From positions 806,001 to 870,000 of the forward strand of contig NZ_CP076642.1 of NCBI RefSeq assembly GCF_019226825.1: 64,000 nt of DNA, in the 5' to 3' direction. Source of the stretch: Vibrio ostreae (lineage in GTDB: Bacteria > Pseudomonadota > Gammaproteobacteria > Enterobacterales > Vibrionaceae). A program made the position numbers and the translations under genes. The first letter of the stretch is position 1, and each line of letters opens with the position of its first letter. Below, one piece after another: positions 9,669 through 19,763 of the stretch. The notes beneath the pieces were generated by a model. The model was not told where the DNA came from. It saw only the letters and a list, made by a program, of their open reading frames with translations, and did not search any database.

Positions 9669-9799
9669 ATTGCCAACACAGAGCAAACAAAAACAAAACA
9701 TTGCGCAAAGGTTACAGATTCGTTATTAGTTAGACATGCGTGCATGAAGTCTTGCGCACAATGTGGCAAAGACGCGTTCAAATCATAAAGGAAGAGCCG

Positions 9800-10291
9800 A
9801 TGAGCAGTGGCAAACGAGATATAACTCTGCGCTTTCTAGCAGAGCCCGGAGATGTAAACTTTGGCGGTAAAGTACACGGCGGCGCCGTGATGAAATGGAT
9901 CGACCTAGCTGCATACGCCTGCTCCGCAGCGTGGAGCGGAAAATACTGTATCACCGCCTACGCCGGCGGTATTCGTTTCGTGGCACCGATTCTGGTCGGC
10001 AACCTGGTGGAAGTCAGCGCTAAGGTCATTTATACCGGTAAAACCTCAATGCACATTGCGATTGATGTCCAGGCCACGGATCCGAAAGAACTCAACAATC
10101 ATCTCACCACACACTGCATTGTGATTATGGTCGCCGTGGATGAAAACGGTAAACCAACGCCGGTTCCGGAGTGGATCCCGACCACCGATGAAGACATCGC
10201 ACTGCGTCAATCGGCCATCCGCCTGATGAATATGCGTACTGAAATCGGCGAAGAGATGGAAGCGCACGTTAAATATCTCAAAGCCCGCTAA
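9800..10291 (+). CDS. acyl-CoA thioesterase (hotdog fold, YciA-like)
   Basis: A 163-residue single hotdog-domain protein that hydrolyses acyl-CoA. It shows DVNFGGKVHGGAVMKWIDLAAYACSA (residues ~17-43), the catalytic-site segment of the BFIT/YciA branch, and FVAPILVGNLVEVSAKV on the central strand. The ATG at 9800 with AAGGAAGAGCCG upstream is preferred over longer in-frame starts. Cytoplasmic, single gene; a hairpin at 10323-10359 probably ends it. Confidence 0.9.
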   Translation: MSSGKRDITLRFLAEPGDVNFGGKVHGGAVMKWIDLAAYACSAAWSGKYCITAYAGGIRFVAPILVGNLVEVSAKVIYTGKTSMHIAIDVQATDPKELNNHLTTHCIVIMVAVDENGKPTPVPEWIPTTDEDIALRQSAIRLMNMRTEIGEEMEAHVKYLKAR

Positions 10292-10322
10292 ATCTCGCAC
10301 AAATCCACCCAATCAGAAATAG

Positions 10323-10370
10323 TCCAGATACGACATCAGGTGAGCTGACAACGTATCTGGCTAATTTTAT
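10323..10370 (+). terminator. probable terminator of the thioesterase gene
   Basis: CCAGATACG pairs with CGTATCTGG across a 19-base loop, followed by CTAATTTTATT. The stem is exact but the loop is long. Confidence 0.5.
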
Positions 10371-10465
10371 TCAGCCTTGTCATCTAACCTTCATTTTTCT
10401 TTGCTTTACTACTTCATTAGCTGGCAAAGGTATGCCTGCCTATTGGCACAAGCAGAGAGCAATAG

Positions 10466-10717
10466 ATGTCGTTAACCCTCAGTGATATCACCCTCAGTGA
10501 GAACACCCTGTCTGATACTAGATCGGTTGAATACCAGTGGGTACGGACCATGTACGTGGAAGGCTATCCCCCGTTAGAGATTAATCATTACATTCAGGCC
10601 TGCTTTGGCGGAGATGAAACCTTTGCCGATCTGTTTCGTAAAGTGGCTCTGCAGCAGGAGAGCCTGTACGTGCTGCTGCGTTATATCGGGTGCGCGCCAT
10701 CCAGTCGCGAGCTGTGA
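10466..10717 (+). CDS. small hypothetical protein (83 aa)
   Basis: An 83-residue open frame with a plausible ribosome site (AGAGCAATAG before the ATG). Residues 10-20 repeat a LSDITLSENTLSDT pattern; the rest (PPLEINHYIQACFGGDETF, VALQQESLYVLLRYIG) is amphipathic and looks protein-like, without a signal peptide. I do not recognise a family. It sits between two terminator-like stems and so could be an independent gene. Confidence 0.55.
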   Translation: MSLTLSDITLSENTLSDTRSVEYQWVRTMYVEGYPPLEINHYIQACFGGDETFADLFRKVALQQESLYVLLRYIGCAPSSREL

Positions 10718-10784
10718 TTTGACCCATTATCGTTGTCGCCTTGCAACGAAGAGTGATCTTCCATCGTTTCAATCGCACACAGTA

Positions 10785-10815
10785 AATAGGCCCGAGCAAT
10801 GCCCGGGCCTATTGT
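10785..10815. terminator. terminator for malEFG (and the small upstream gene)
   Basis: A long stem AATAGGCCCG / CGGGCCTATT around AGCAATGCC-like loop bases lies between the 83-aa gene and the end of malG, so it can end both converging transcripts. Confidence 0.7.
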
Positions 10816-10868
10816 TTACAGTTCAATTGTACCGTTTTGACAGGTCAATCCTATCGCTTGTCGTGATG

Positions 10869-11759
10869 CTAACCTTTCACACCACCAGCCGTCAGGCCAC
10901 CCACCAGCCAGCGCTGCGCCAGCAGGAAAACAGCGGTAATTGGCAAAGCCGATAACACTGCGGCCGCGGCAAAATCACCCCACAGGTAATTTTGCGGATA
11001 CAGATATTGCTGCATCCCTACCGCCAATGTGTACTTATCGACATCCGACAGCAGCAGCGAAGCCACCGGTACTTCCCCCACCACCATGATGAAGGAGAGG
11101 ATAAACACCACCGCCAGAATTGGCACTGACAATGGCAGCAGCACCAAACGGAATGCCTGCCAAGGAGTTGCACCATCCAGTGCAGCCGCTTCTTCCAGCG
11201 AGTTATCGATGGTTTCAAAATAGCCCTTGATAGTCCAGACATGCAGTGCGATCCCCCCCAGATAGGAGAAGATCAAGCCACCATGGGTATTGAGGCCCAA
11301 AAACGGGATGTACTGGCCAAGCTTATCAAACAGCGCATATATCGCGACCAGAGCCAGCACAGCCGGGAACATCTGGAAGATCATCATCGCTTTCAGAATG
11401 GTCTCTTTGCCTTTAAAGCGCATGCGGGCAAACGCGTAGGCTGAAGTGGTCGATAAGCAGACAATCAGCACCGATGAAACCGCCGCGATTTTAACCGAGT
11501 TCCACAACCAGGTCAGAACCGGAAAAGGAGGCGGTGTCACACTGCCATCTGCGTTAGTGACCGAGAAACCGAGTGCCAGTTTCCAGTGCTCCAGGGACGG
11601 ATTTTCCGGAATGATGCTACCGGTCGCAAAATTACCTTCGCGGAATGAGATAGCCACCACCATCAGCAACGGAAAGATGATCAGCGCCAGAAACGCCCAC
11701 AGCGCAATATGTGTCGCCCACACACGGTATTTGAGCGATGTTCCTTGTACCATAGCCAT
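10869..11759 (-). CDS. malG: maltose/maltodextrin ABC transporter permease MalG
   Basis: 296 residues, the family's usual length. Six membrane helices and the EAA loop ([25 protein letters not shown] near 190-215) that docks to MalK are seen; the C-terminus ends in LTAGGVKG, which reaches the MalK interface in the E. coli transporter. Start ATG 11759 has GGAGC seven bases upstream. Last gene of malE-malF-malG, 12 bases after malF. Confidence 0.97.
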   Translation of the reverse strand: MAMVQGTSLKYRVWATHIALWAFLALIIFPLLMVVAISFREGNFATGSIIPENPSLEHWKLALGFSVTNADGSVTPPPFPVLTWLWNSVKIAAVSSVLIVCLSTTSAYAFARMRFKGKETILKAMMIFQMFPAVLALVAIYALFDKLGQYIPFLGLNTHGGLIFSYLGGIALHVWTIKGYFETIDNSLEEAAALDGATPWQAFRLVLLPLSVPILAVVFILSFIMVVGEVPVASLLLSDVDKYTLAVGMQQYLYPQNYLWGDFAAAAVLSALPITAVFLLAQRWLVGGLTAGGVKG

Positions 11760-11771
11760 AAGTGTCGCTCC

Positions 11772-13346
11772 TTAATTCTGGCTGACTTTAGTAAAACGCA
11801 GGTTAAGCAGCGCAAGCGCTCCCACCAGCAGGAAGATCAGCGTCGCAATCGCGCTCGCCAGACCAAAGTCCTGGCCACCGGCACCTTCGAATGCAATGCG
11901 GTAGGTATAGCTCACCAAGAGGTCGGTGTAACCAGCTGGCTCAGAGGTACCTATCATGTTCGGACCGCCCGCCGTCAACAGCTGAATCATAACAAAGTTA
12001 TTGAAGTTAAAAGCAAAGCTGGCAATAAGCAGCGGTGTGAGCGGCTTAATCATCAATGGCAACGTGATCTTGGTAAAGTTGTGCACGAAGTTCGCGCCAT
12101 CGATAGCTGAAGCTTCGTACAAGTCATCCGGAATCGCTTTCAGCAAGCCCATACATAAAATCATCATGTAGGGGAAACCCAGCCAGGTATTGACGATCAA
12201 CACCATGCATTTCGCTAGGAACGGATCCGAGAACCAGGCCGGACTGAGGCCAAACAGACCTTGCAGCACCATATTGATTTCACCAAAGCTCTGGTTGAAC
12301 AGACCTTTAAAAATCAGAATCGAAATGAACGCCGGTACTGCATAAGGCAGAATTAACAGCACACGATAAAAAGCGCGGCCTTTGAGCTCTTCCCACTGCA
12401 CCACACTCGCCAGCACCAGACCAATCACCAGAGTAAAGATCACGGTCAGCACAGAGAACAGCACAGTCCAGATAAAGATACTGATAAATGGCTCTTTGAT
12501 GCCTTCGTCTTTCCAAACCCGTTCAAAGTTATGGGTACCGATTGAAACAATAAAACCAGGTGACACCGTACTGCCGACAAACTGCCCCTGCTCGTTAACC
12601 GGTTGGTAGAAACCGACCTCCAGATTCGGTCGCAGCATCTCTCCGTTCTGGTTATTGATTAGCGTTTCGCCATCATCCTGCAGGGTGTAAAGCGGCGCCA
12701 CAGCGGCGAATTTACGCAGTCCGCTCATGCGAATCGCGTTGCCATCCGGCAGCGTCAGATTCAACGCCCCGAGAGCATCACGGTGACTGATGATGGTTTT
12801 AATCGCCTCTTTATCGCCCGTCACATCCTGGACCGGAGTCAGCGCTAACGACTGCCCGCTCGCATCGAGACTAAACACCGGAGTGGCGTACTGAGTTTCA
12901 CCATCCTGAATGGTGATGCGGTAACCTTGTTCGGTGCTAAGCAGCGAAAACGGATAGCTCGCTCCACTCTGAAACGTGCGGTCCATCAGTACCGACTGGG
13001 CTCGATCAAAAGAAAGTTGGTTTTTGGCACTGTAATTGGTAAACGCCAGATTGACCGTATAGGCTAACGGAAACAGAATGAATAAGATCATTCCGGCGAT
13101 ACCCGGGTAAATATAACGATGGGCGTAAGTCTTTTTACTGCCAAAGATGTAAAGTGCCAGAGCAGTAAGAATAATGGTCAGCAATGCAAAAGCGAGCTCA
13201 CCACGGGAATACATCAAAACTGTTGCATATCCATTCACGAGACCAACGGCGGCTAATACACTCCACTTAATGATGGTGCGATTGTTATTGGTCGGTGGTG
13301 TCATTGCGGATGCTGACATAGCCTCTGTACCTTGGATTGACTGCAT
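11772..13346 (-). CDS. malF: maltose/maltodextrin ABC transporter permease MalF
   Basis: 524 residues, close to E. coli MalF (514). Three N-terminal helices are followed by the large periplasmic P2 loop (~95-290, NYSAKNQLSFDRAQSVLMDRTF onward) that contacts MalE, then the core helices and the EAA loop (YEASAIDGANFVHNFTKITLPL near 415). Forms the membrane channel with MalG. ATG 13346 is used; an ATG nine codons further in is a less likely start because its ribosome site is too close. Confidence 0.97.
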   Translation of the reverse strand: MQSIQGTEAMSASAMTPPTNNNRTIIKWSVLAAVGLVNGYATVLMYSRGELAFALLTIILTALALYIFGSKKTYAHRYIYPGIAGMILFILFPLAYTVNLAFTNYSAKNQLSFDRAQSVLMDRTFQSGASYPFSLLSTEQGYRITIQDGETQYATPVFSLDASGQSLALTPVQDVTGDKEAIKTIISHRDALGALNLTLPDGNAIRMSGLRKFAAVAPLYTLQDDGETLINNQNGEMLRPNLEVGFYQPVNEQGQFVGSTVSPGFIVSIGTHNFERVWKDEGIKEPFISIFIWTVLFSVLTVIFTLVIGLVLASVVQWEELKGRAFYRVLLILPYAVPAFISILIFKGLFNQSFGEINMVLQGLFGLSPAWFSDPFLAKCMVLIVNTWLGFPYMMILCMGLLKAIPDDLYEASAIDGANFVHNFTKITLPLMIKPLTPLLIASFAFNFNNFVMIQLLTAGGPNMIGTSEPAGYTDLLVSYTYRIAFEGAGGQDFGLASAIATLIFLLVGALALLNLRFTKVSQN

Positions 13347-13419
13347 AGAACAACCTGCTAGCGAAATAAAACTGGAAAGTAAGGAGGAGTTGCCCCCTCC
13401 TTAAAAGGTGAATCTGGGA

Positions 13420-14601
13420 TTACTTCGTCATCTGTTTTTCAGCATCCGCAAGGGCTGCATCAACAGTCTGACGGCCATCAACCACGTTGATGATTGCGTT
13501 CTTAGCTGCGCCCCAGAACGCATTCATTTGTGGGATGTTTGGCATGATCTCGCCGTTCATCGCGTTATCCATGGTCGCAGCAATACGCTGATCCGAATCC
13601 AGTTCACGCTGGAATGAACTCAGAGCAACCGCACCCAGTGGCTTATCGTTATTGACCGCGCGCAGACCTTCATTAGTCAGCAGGTAGTTTTCGATAAACT
13701 CAACCGCCAGATCTTTGTTTGGTGATGCAGTACTGATACCAGCGGTCAGCACACCAACGAACGGTTTAGAAGACTGGCCATTGAATTTAGGCAGAGTGGT
13801 CACACCGTAGTTGATACCTGACTTGTCAATATTGCCCCATGACCACGGACCATTGATGGTCATGGCCGTATTGCCTTTGTTAAATTCCGCTTCAGATACA
13901 GAGTAGTCCATATCGGCCGAAATCACGCCTTTATCAACCAGACCTTTAACAAAATTCATCGCATCTTTGACGCCTTGCTTGTCGATACCTGCGTCTTTTA
14001 CATCGTAGCCAGAAGAAGTGTATTTAAATGCATAGCCACCATCAGCAGCCATCAGAGGCCAGGTAAAATACGGTTCTTTCAGGTTCCACATGATGGCTGA
14101 TTTACCGTTTTTCTTCAGCTGAGCATCCAGCGCGGCCACTTCTTCCCAACTTTTTGGCGGATTAGGGACCAGATCTTTATTGTAAATCAGTGACAGCGAC
14201 TCAACCGCTACCGGGTAACCGATCAGCTTACCTTGATACTTCACGGCATCCCAGGCGAAATCAACAATACCGTCTTTGATCGCTTGTGACGGTTTGATCT
14301 CCGTCAGCAGACCCGCTTCCGCGTAACCACCGAAACGATCATGTGCCCAGAATACGATATCGGGACCATCACCCGTTGCCGCTGTCTGTGGGAATTTGTC
14401 CTGCAGACCATCCGGATGCGCAACAGTGACTTTAATACCAGTTTCTTGTTCAAACTTTTTACCAACTTCAGCCAGACCGTTGTAACCTTTGTCACCGTTA
14501 ATCCAGATAGTCAGTTGTCCTTCCTGGATGGCAGCGTGTGCGCCAAACGAACCAAGAGCGACCAGAGTGCTGAGCGCTACAGTGCTTAGGGCGTTTTTCA
14601 T
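13420..14601 (-). CDS. malE: periplasmic maltose/maltodextrin-binding protein MalE
   Basis: 393 residues with a signal peptide ending at GSFGAHA (residue ~24) and mature start [20 protein letters not shown], as in E. coli MalE. Sugar-stacking aromatics are present in [13 protein letters not shown] and the C-terminal WGAAKNAI region. Two ATGs lie six bases apart; 14601 is chosen because AAGGA then sits seven bases away. First gene of malEFG; the region upstream carries MalT-box-like sites. Confidence 0.96.
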   Translation of the reverse strand: MKNALSTVALSTLVALGSFGAHAAIQEGQLTIWINGDKGYNGLAEVGKKFEQETGIKVTVAHPDGLQDKFPQTAATGDGPDIVFWAHDRFGGYAEAGLLTEIKPSQAIKDGIVDFAWDAVKYQGKLIGYPVAVESLSLIYNKDLVPNPPKSWEEVAALDAQLKKNGKSAIMWNLKEPYFTWPLMAADGGYAFKYTSSGYDVKDAGIDKQGVKDAMNFVKGLVDKGVISADMDYSVSEAEFNKGNTAMTINGPWSWGNIDKSGINYGVTTLPKFNGQSSKPFVGVLTAGISTASPNKDLAVEFIENYLLTNEGLRAVNNDKPLGAVALSSFQRELDSDQRIAATMDNAMNGEIMPNIPQMNAFWGAAKNAIINVVDGRQTVDAALADAEKQMTK

Positions 14602-15332
14602 GTTCATATCCTTGTTTTATTTATGTTGTAGGGCTTACCGGTGAGGTTTCGCCGTATTTCGCCACATATCATCAGAAAAAAACGGGCTCATCTCATCCTC
14701 CTACTCCCTACGCCCCTGGTATTATGGCTTATTTTCGTGATCCGAATCGTTGCCTGTTAGAGAGAACAATCACAAAAAAATGCCCCTTTGTGATCTACTT
14801 CATGTTCAGACCCGTCAATAATTTGAACTGGATCTCTCAGGCCATTCCAGCCCCTCCTCCACCTCATCCTTACCTACTCCCCCGCAAAAAATAAGTTTAG
14901 GAGGATGTGCTGCTGGGCAGCTTCAAGGAAACTAATCCCATCCAAAGAGTGGATGGTAAGAATCTTTTTCGGTATTGAACCTTAATACTGGCTTGCATTG
15001 CCGGGCTCATTTGCTGCTGCAGTCGACGCGTTCGTGGTCATTATTGTACGGGGGAGACGCACGCTGCAGCGGGGGGAAGCAAACAGGCTCTTGGCTTTGA
15101 CGGGTGATGGTTTCTTCAAACCCTTTGTTTGAAGACATCACCCTTTCTTTTCTTACCTGTTATTCTTATCTGATAAAATAAGAGGTTGCGCGTTAAGACG
15201 CAGAGTCCCGGCCACACAAGGCCGAGGAGTCACCTCAATATATCCCTACTTTTACTGCCTGCGGCAAAATTTGCTGAGAATCTACTTACAGAGGCGGTAA
15301 TCATTAAAAATCTTGATCCGAGGACGAGCTAG
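14602..15332. promoter_or_regulatory. malE-malK divergent control region with MalT-box-like sites
   Basis: This 731-bp space lies between malEFG and malK. MalT boxes have the core GGAKGA/GGGGAKGAGG. Candidates: CTCATCCTCC at 14692-14701, CCCCTCCTCC at 14851-14860, CTCATCCTTA at 14863-14872, GGAGGATG at 14900-14907, and GGGGGAGA near 15050. A CRP-like half palindrome TGTGATCTACTTCATG lies at 14789-14804. The right half of the region is a structured, terminator-ended segment (separate entry) and an AT-rich stretch with a GATAAAAT -10-like element near 15172-15180. Confidence 0.65.
14930..15155 (+). ncRNA. candidate structured RNA / malK leader ending in a terminator
   Basis: Reading on the plus strand: CCATCC...GGATGG hairpin (14938-14956), a GTATT/AATAC hairpin near 14971-14990, a long-range stem GCTGCAG (15016-15022) with CTGCAGC (15064-15070) supported by inner GCGT/ACGC, then GGGTGATG...CATCACCC (15102-15143) followed by TTTCTTTTCTT, an intrinsic terminator shape. 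No reading frame of note runs through it. It could be a small RNA or an attenuated leader of malK. No known RNA family is recognised. Confidence 0.4.
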
Positions 15333-16454
15333 ATGGCGAGTGTCAGCTTAAAAAACGTGTGTAAAGCTTATGGCGATGTGATGATTTCCAAGAATGTGGA
15401 TCTGGAAATCCAGGAAGGCGAATTTGTCGTCTTCGTCGGTCCGTCAGGCTGTGGTAAATCCACCCTGCTGCGTTGTATTGCCGGACTGGAAGACATTACC
15501 TCTGGTGATCTGTTTATTGGTGAGCAACGCATGAATGATGTCGAACCTTCCAAACGCGGGGTCGGCATGGTATTTCAGTCTTACGCCCTCTATCCGCACT
15601 TGAATTTGCACGACAACATGTCATTTGGCCTCAAACTGGCCAAAGCCGACAAAGCCGAGATCAGTAAACGCGTTGAACACGCAGCCGATATCCTGCAATT
15701 GAGCCATCTGCTGGATCGTCAGCCAAAGGCCTTATCGGGCGGCCAGCGTCAGCGTGTCGCCATTGGCCGGACTCTGGTCTCCCAACCCAATGTTTTCCTG
15801 CTCGATGAGCCGCTTTCTAACCTCGATGCTGCGCTGCGGGTACAGATGCGCTCCGAAATTACTAAGCTGCAGCGCAAATTAGGCTGCACCATGATTTACG
15901 TCACCCACGATCAGGTCGAAGCCATGACCATGGCTGATAAAATCGTAGTACTGGACGCCGGTTTTGTGTCTCAGGTCGGTAAACCACTCGAGCTTTACCA
16001 CTACCCACAGAATCGTTTTGTGGCCGGTTTTATCGGTTCACCAAAGATGAACTTCATGAGTGTCACTATTGACGAAGCGGAAAAAGAGCGGGTTAAAGTT
16101 CGGCTGTCAAACGGCTTCGCCTTCTGGATCCCGGTTGATGGCACGACAGTCACGGTCGGTGAACGTATGTCGCTGGGCGTACGTCCTGAGCACCTGCTGG
16201 AAGCGCAGCGAGGTGATGCTCAAATAGAAGGAAAGGTGATGATCGTGGAAAAACTGGGCAACGAAACCCAGGCCTACATGAACGTTAAAGGCTCAGATTC
16301 AGATATCATCTATCGTCAGCCTGACACCCTGGACATTGAGGTCGGCGATAGCCTGGCAATTGGTATTCCGGCCCATCGTTGCCATCTGTTCCATAGTGAT
16401 GGCCGCGCGTGTCGCCGCTTGTTTAAAGAGAAGGGCGTCGAATTCAACAACTAA
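15333..16454 (+). CDS. malK: maltose/maltodextrin ABC transporter ATPase MalK
   Basis: 373 residues (E. coli 371). Walker [10 protein letters not shown] near 36, Q-loop [10 protein letters not shown], signature [13 protein letters not shown] near 134, Walker [13 protein letters not shown], switch His in [10 protein letters not shown]; residues ~240-373 form the regulatory OB-fold domain that in E. coli binds MalT and enzyme IIA-Glc. Powers MalFG. Preceded by GAGGACGAGCTAG and a ~170-base AT-rich leader; ended by a strong terminator. It is alone here: lamB and malM do not follow. Confidence 0.97.
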   Translation: MASVSLKNVCKAYGDVMISKNVDLEIQEGEFVVFVGPSGCGKSTLLRCIAGLEDITSGDLFIGEQRMNDVEPSKRGVGMVFQSYALYPHLNLHDNMSFGLKLAKADKAEISKRVEHAADILQLSHLLDRQPKALSGGQRQRVAIGRTLVSQPNVFLLDEPLSNLDAALRVQMRSEITKLQRKLGCTMIYVTHDQVEAMTMADKIVVLDAGFVSQVGKPLELYHYPQNRFVAGFIGSPKMNFMSVTIDEAEKERVKVRLSNGFAFWIPVDGTTVTVGERMSLGVRPEHLLEAQRGDAQIEGKVMIVEKLGNETQAYMNVKGSDSDIIYRQPDTLDIEVGDSLAIGIPAHRCHLFHSDGRACRRLFKEKGVEFNN

Positions 16455-16526
16455 TCTCTGTCAGGCAGGACTAATATCCTTCGCCTCATATGGTTATAAC
16501 CTCAGATGTTTATTACCTCTGACCGC

Positions 16527-16559
16527 AAAAGCCCGTTCAAATCAATGAACGGGCTTTTT
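16527..16559. terminator. bidirectional terminator between malK and EamA gene
   Basis: GCCCGTTCA / TGAACGGGC stem with AATCAA-like loop, five Ts after it and four As before it. Confidence 0.85.
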
Positions 16560-16577
16560 CATTTCCGTCATGCTGCG

Positions 16578-17483
16578 CTAGCTGACACTTTCCGCGGGTT
16601 GCGGCATTCTGCTACGTCGCAACACCGGCTTTTTCACCACCAGATAAACCGCCACAGCGGCCAGTACAAAGCCCAGCGCCCCCAACCGATCAAAAGATTC
16701 CCCAAAGCAAATCCAGGCCTGAATTGCAGTGGTCGGCGGTACCAGGTAAAACACCGACGCAACACTAGATGATGCGCCATGTTCAACCATATACAGCAGC
16801 AGCAAAATCGCAATGCATGACAGCACCACCACCAGCCAGCCGAGCGTCATAATGAATGTCGGGGTCCATTCCACCTGCATGGTTTCAAACTGCATCGCAG
16901 CAGGCAACAGCAGCGCAACCGCAGCCACATATTGCACCAAGGCACCGCCGAGCAAATCAACACCCTGACATAACTTCTTCTGATACAGCGTACCGACCGT
17001 AATACCGATCAAAGAAACCACACACATACCAATGGCTGCCCATTTGTGTGCGTCCGACTGCCACTCAATATTACCCATCAGCACACAACTGATGCCGGCA
17101 AAACCCAAGGCAAGCCCGAGCCACTGAGCGAGATTAAGCCGCTCACTGCCCATCAGCAGCAGGATCAGCGCAGTAAATATCGGTTGGCTACCGACCAGCA
17201 GTGAGGCTAAGCCCGCCGGGATCCCCCAGTGAATCGCCTGAAAGGTGCCCCCCAGATACAAACCATGGATAAACAGCCCCGATACACAGGAGTGCCAGAA
17301 CTGACGGCCAGTCGGGATACGGCGTTTGAGCAGCATGATCAGTAGCGCAAACAGCACCACATTTAGCACCATCCGCAGACTGAGAAAGGTCATCGGCTCG
17401 GCATATTCAAGACCGAAACGGGCCCCGACAAAGCCGGATGCCCAGAGTATTACGAACAGAAAAGGAATCATTTTGATGAGCAT
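16578..17483 (-). CDS. EamA/DMT-family transporter
   Basis: A 301-residue membrane protein with ten predicted helices in two EamA repeats (MIPFLFVILWASGFVGARFGLEYAEPMTFL at the start, second repeat from ~150). Conserved GLYLGGTFQAIHWGIPAGLASLLVGSQPIFTAL segment is typical of RhaT-like exporters. Substrate unknown. Divergent from the MocR regulator at 17598 across 114 bp, so probably its target. Confidence 0.92.
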   Translation of the reverse strand: MLIKMIPFLFVILWASGFVGARFGLEYAEPMTFLSLRMVLNVVLFALLIMLLKRRIPTGRQFWHSCVSGLFIHGLYLGGTFQAIHWGIPAGLASLLVGSQPIFTALILLLMGSERLNLAQWLGLALGFAGISCVLMGNIEWQSDAHKWAAIGMCVVSLIGITVGTLYQKKLCQGVDLLGGALVQYVAAVALLLPAAMQFETMQVEWTPTFIMTLGWLVVVLSCIAILLLLYMVEHGASSSVASVFYLVPPTTAIQAWICFGESFDRLGALGFVLAAVAVYLVVKKPVLRRSRMPQPAESVS

Positions 17484-17597
17484 AGTATTTCTCTGGCAGT
17501 CTAATTATTGTGGCGCCATTCTAATTAGGCACAGAATGACAAAAAAGGCACAGTTGATGTAGAATTAATGGGTACAGTGTTAACCTAGGCAGCCAGA

Positions 17598-18992
17598 ATG
17601 AGCGAAGAGTTTAAATATCAGGATATCGAGCTGGCAATACGCCGCGCCATTGAAGGCGGCCTGTTTCAGCCCGACGAAAAACTGCCCTCGATACGGGGCT
17701 TAATGACCCAGCATCAGGTGGGTAAGAATACCGTCATTCGCGCTTATCAGGTTCTGGAAGCTCAGGGCTGGATTTACTCTCTGCCCCGCTCGGGATATCG
17801 TGTCGCTGAACGTAAATCCAGTCTGGATAATCAGGCCAGTGAGCCAAGCCGGGTTGATTTACTGTCGATGTCTAAATCTATTCTGGCTGCGCCTGTGATC
17901 AAGCATAATATGCCGGCAGGCTCCGCCCATCCTTGTACGGATTCACCGGCTATTCGCAGTTTGTATGCTGAAATCGGCCGCCACAGCCGGATGCAAACCC
18001 ATATTCCCAGTCACTATCAACTGCCTCCGGGCAATGATCAACTGGTGAACCAGATACGCAAAATCTGCCGCGATCTCGGTATTGATGCAAGATTGCGTGA
18101 TATCGCCATTACCAACGGCGGCCAGCAGGCATTAAGCCTGGCTTTTCGCGCCCTGACCCAACCCGGCGATATTGTCGCCGTTGAATCCCCCTGCTATTTT
18201 GGCACCCTACTGCTGCTTGAGTCACTGGGGCTAAAGGTGGTCGAAATCCCAAGTCAGCTCACCACAGGGATGGATATCGAAGCGCTCAAACAAGCCATCA
18301 GCCGCTGGCGCATCAAGGCTGTCATGGTCACGCCGAATTTTAACAATCCGACCGGAGCGCTGATGCCGCTGGCTCATCGCCAGGCGCTGCTGGATGTCAC
18401 TGAATCAATTCCCATTATCGAAGACGACGTGTTTGGCAGCCTGGGATTTGCACAGGCGCTACCGAGCCTGAAGAGTTTGGATCAGCAGGAACGGGTGATT
18501 TACATCAGTTCGTTATCGAAAACGCTCGATTCGAGACTGCGTATCGGCTGGATTATCGCCGGACGCTATATGAATCAGATCGAGAAAGTCCTGCTGAGCG
18601 AAAATATGGGCAGTCTCAATTTGATCCAGTCGGCGGTCGCGGCTTTTCTCTCGACCGGCAGATACCGCACTCATCTGACGCGCATGCGACGCCTGTATCA
18701 GAGCCGGCAACTCCGATTCGCCCAGATGCTCTCTCAGGCATTTAACTCACATCCGGAGCTCAATGGCCGCTACCACCTGTCACGTCCGCAGGGCTCTTTC
18801 CTGTGCTGGCTGACGCTGCCGGCAGAGGTCGATACCCAGCAGGTCTATCAACACTGCCTGAGTCAGAAAATCAGCCTGCTACCCGGGCACTTGTTCGCTA
18901 ATCAGGGACAATTTACCCAATGTATCCGCTTTAGTGTTTCCAATCTGGAAGATGAAACGCGCTGGCAAAAAAAGTCTGCAGATACTGGCTGA
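17598..18992 (+). CDS. MocR-type (GntR-HTH / aminotransferase) transcriptional regulator
   Basis: 464 residues. A GntR winged helix occupies ~5-75 (PDEKLPSIRGLMTQHQVGKNTVIRAYQVLEAQGW) and a class I aminotransferase-like domain ~105-460, with the PLP-binding Lys in YISSLSKTLDS near 310 and the Asp/Tyr region FNNPTGALM near 250. MocR proteins usually sense PLP or an amino-compound adduct and act on a divergent gene. Here that gene is the EamA transporter at 16578, suggesting PLP/amine-linked export or uptake (inference). Confidence 0.92.
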   Translation: MSEEFKYQDIELAIRRAIEGGLFQPDEKLPSIRGLMTQHQVGKNTVIRAYQVLEAQGWIYSLPRSGYRVAERKSSLDNQASEPSRVDLLSMSKSILAAPVIKHNMPAGSAHPCTDSPAIRSLYAEIGRHSRMQTHIPSHYQLPPGNDQLVNQIRKICRDLGIDARLRDIAITNGGQQALSLAFRALTQPGDIVAVESPCYFGTLLLLESLGLKVVEIPSQLTTGMDIEALKQAISRWRIKAVMVTPNFNNPTGALMPLAHRQALLDVTESIPIIEDDVFGSLGFAQALPSLKSLDQQERVIYISSLSKTLDSRLRIGWIIAGRYMNQIEKVLLSENMGSLNLIQSAVAAFLSTGRYRTHLTRMRRLYQSRQLRFAQMLSQAFNSHPELNGRYHLSRPQGSFLCWLTLPAEVDTQQVYQHCLSQKISLLPGHLFANQGQFTQCIRFSVSNLEDETRWQKKSADTG

Positions 18993-19262
18993 GATAATAG
19001 TGCAGCAGCTCACCCGCAGCAGTGGTAAAACATTAGCGGGCCAACATAATCAGAGCTAAACGATTGACCCAACAGAGCTAAGAAGCTCGCTAATTGCGTG
19101 ACCAGCACGTAAAGTGGTTTCAGCGCATACAGTTGTCTGTGAGCATACAGCTATCGCAGCACATTAAATTGTCTCTGCGCGTGAATTTGTCTCAACCGAT
19201 AATCGATTATGCTTGAGGATATCGGTTGCCGCTCACAGCCGGCCCAATCATGAGGTGTAAGT

Positions 19263-19658
19263 ATGAAAATGAGTTTTAACATGGAAGACGCCAGTCAGGT
19301 ATGCGTCGGTGCCTTTGCTCTGGCGGTGCCCATTTCCTTTTCAGAAGAAGCCTGGCAACTTGGAACGTCGCTCCCGCTGCCCAACCTGCTGCTGTTACTG
19401 ACGCTGTCTCTGGGTTTTCTCGGCGTATTTGCCTATGAAAGTGTCTTCCAGCGCAATGTGCAGCGTCGGATACCCGCTTTTTTGCTGCGTATTGTCATCG
19501 CCTATGCGATAACCGCGTTGGTGGTGGGTTTTGTCCTGCTCGCACTCGACAAATTGCCGCTCCTCGACGAACCGCTAATTTCACTTAAACGTATTGTCGT
19601 CATCGCCATGCCCGCATCGATGGGTGCTATTATCGTTGACAGTTTTGACAAAGAATAA
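19263..19658 (+). CDS. DUF2391-type membrane protein
   Basis: A 131-residue protein with three or four hydrophobic segments (ASQVCVGAFALAVPISFSEEAW, LLLLLTLSLGFLGVFAYES, IVIAYAITALVVGFVLLAL, IVVIAMPASMGAIIVDSF). The pattern matches TIGR02587/DUF2391 membrane proteins of unknown function. Ribosome site GAGGTG precedes ATG 19263. The 270 bases before it hold no gene I can support. Confidence 0.75.
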   Translation: MKMSFNMEDASQVCVGAFALAVPISFSEEAWQLGTSLPLPNLLLLLTLSLGFLGVFAYESVFQRNVQRRIPAFLLRIVIAYAITALVVGFVLLALDKLPLLDEPLISLKRIVVIAMPASMGAIIVDSFDKE

Positions 19659-19763
19659 TCACCGAACCCATTGTTTTACTACCGTCGTTTTGCAACAAAA
19701 GCGGACTATATTCAAAACCTTATAAGATTCCTTGCAATACAAGCGAATAAATCAGGACCTCAT

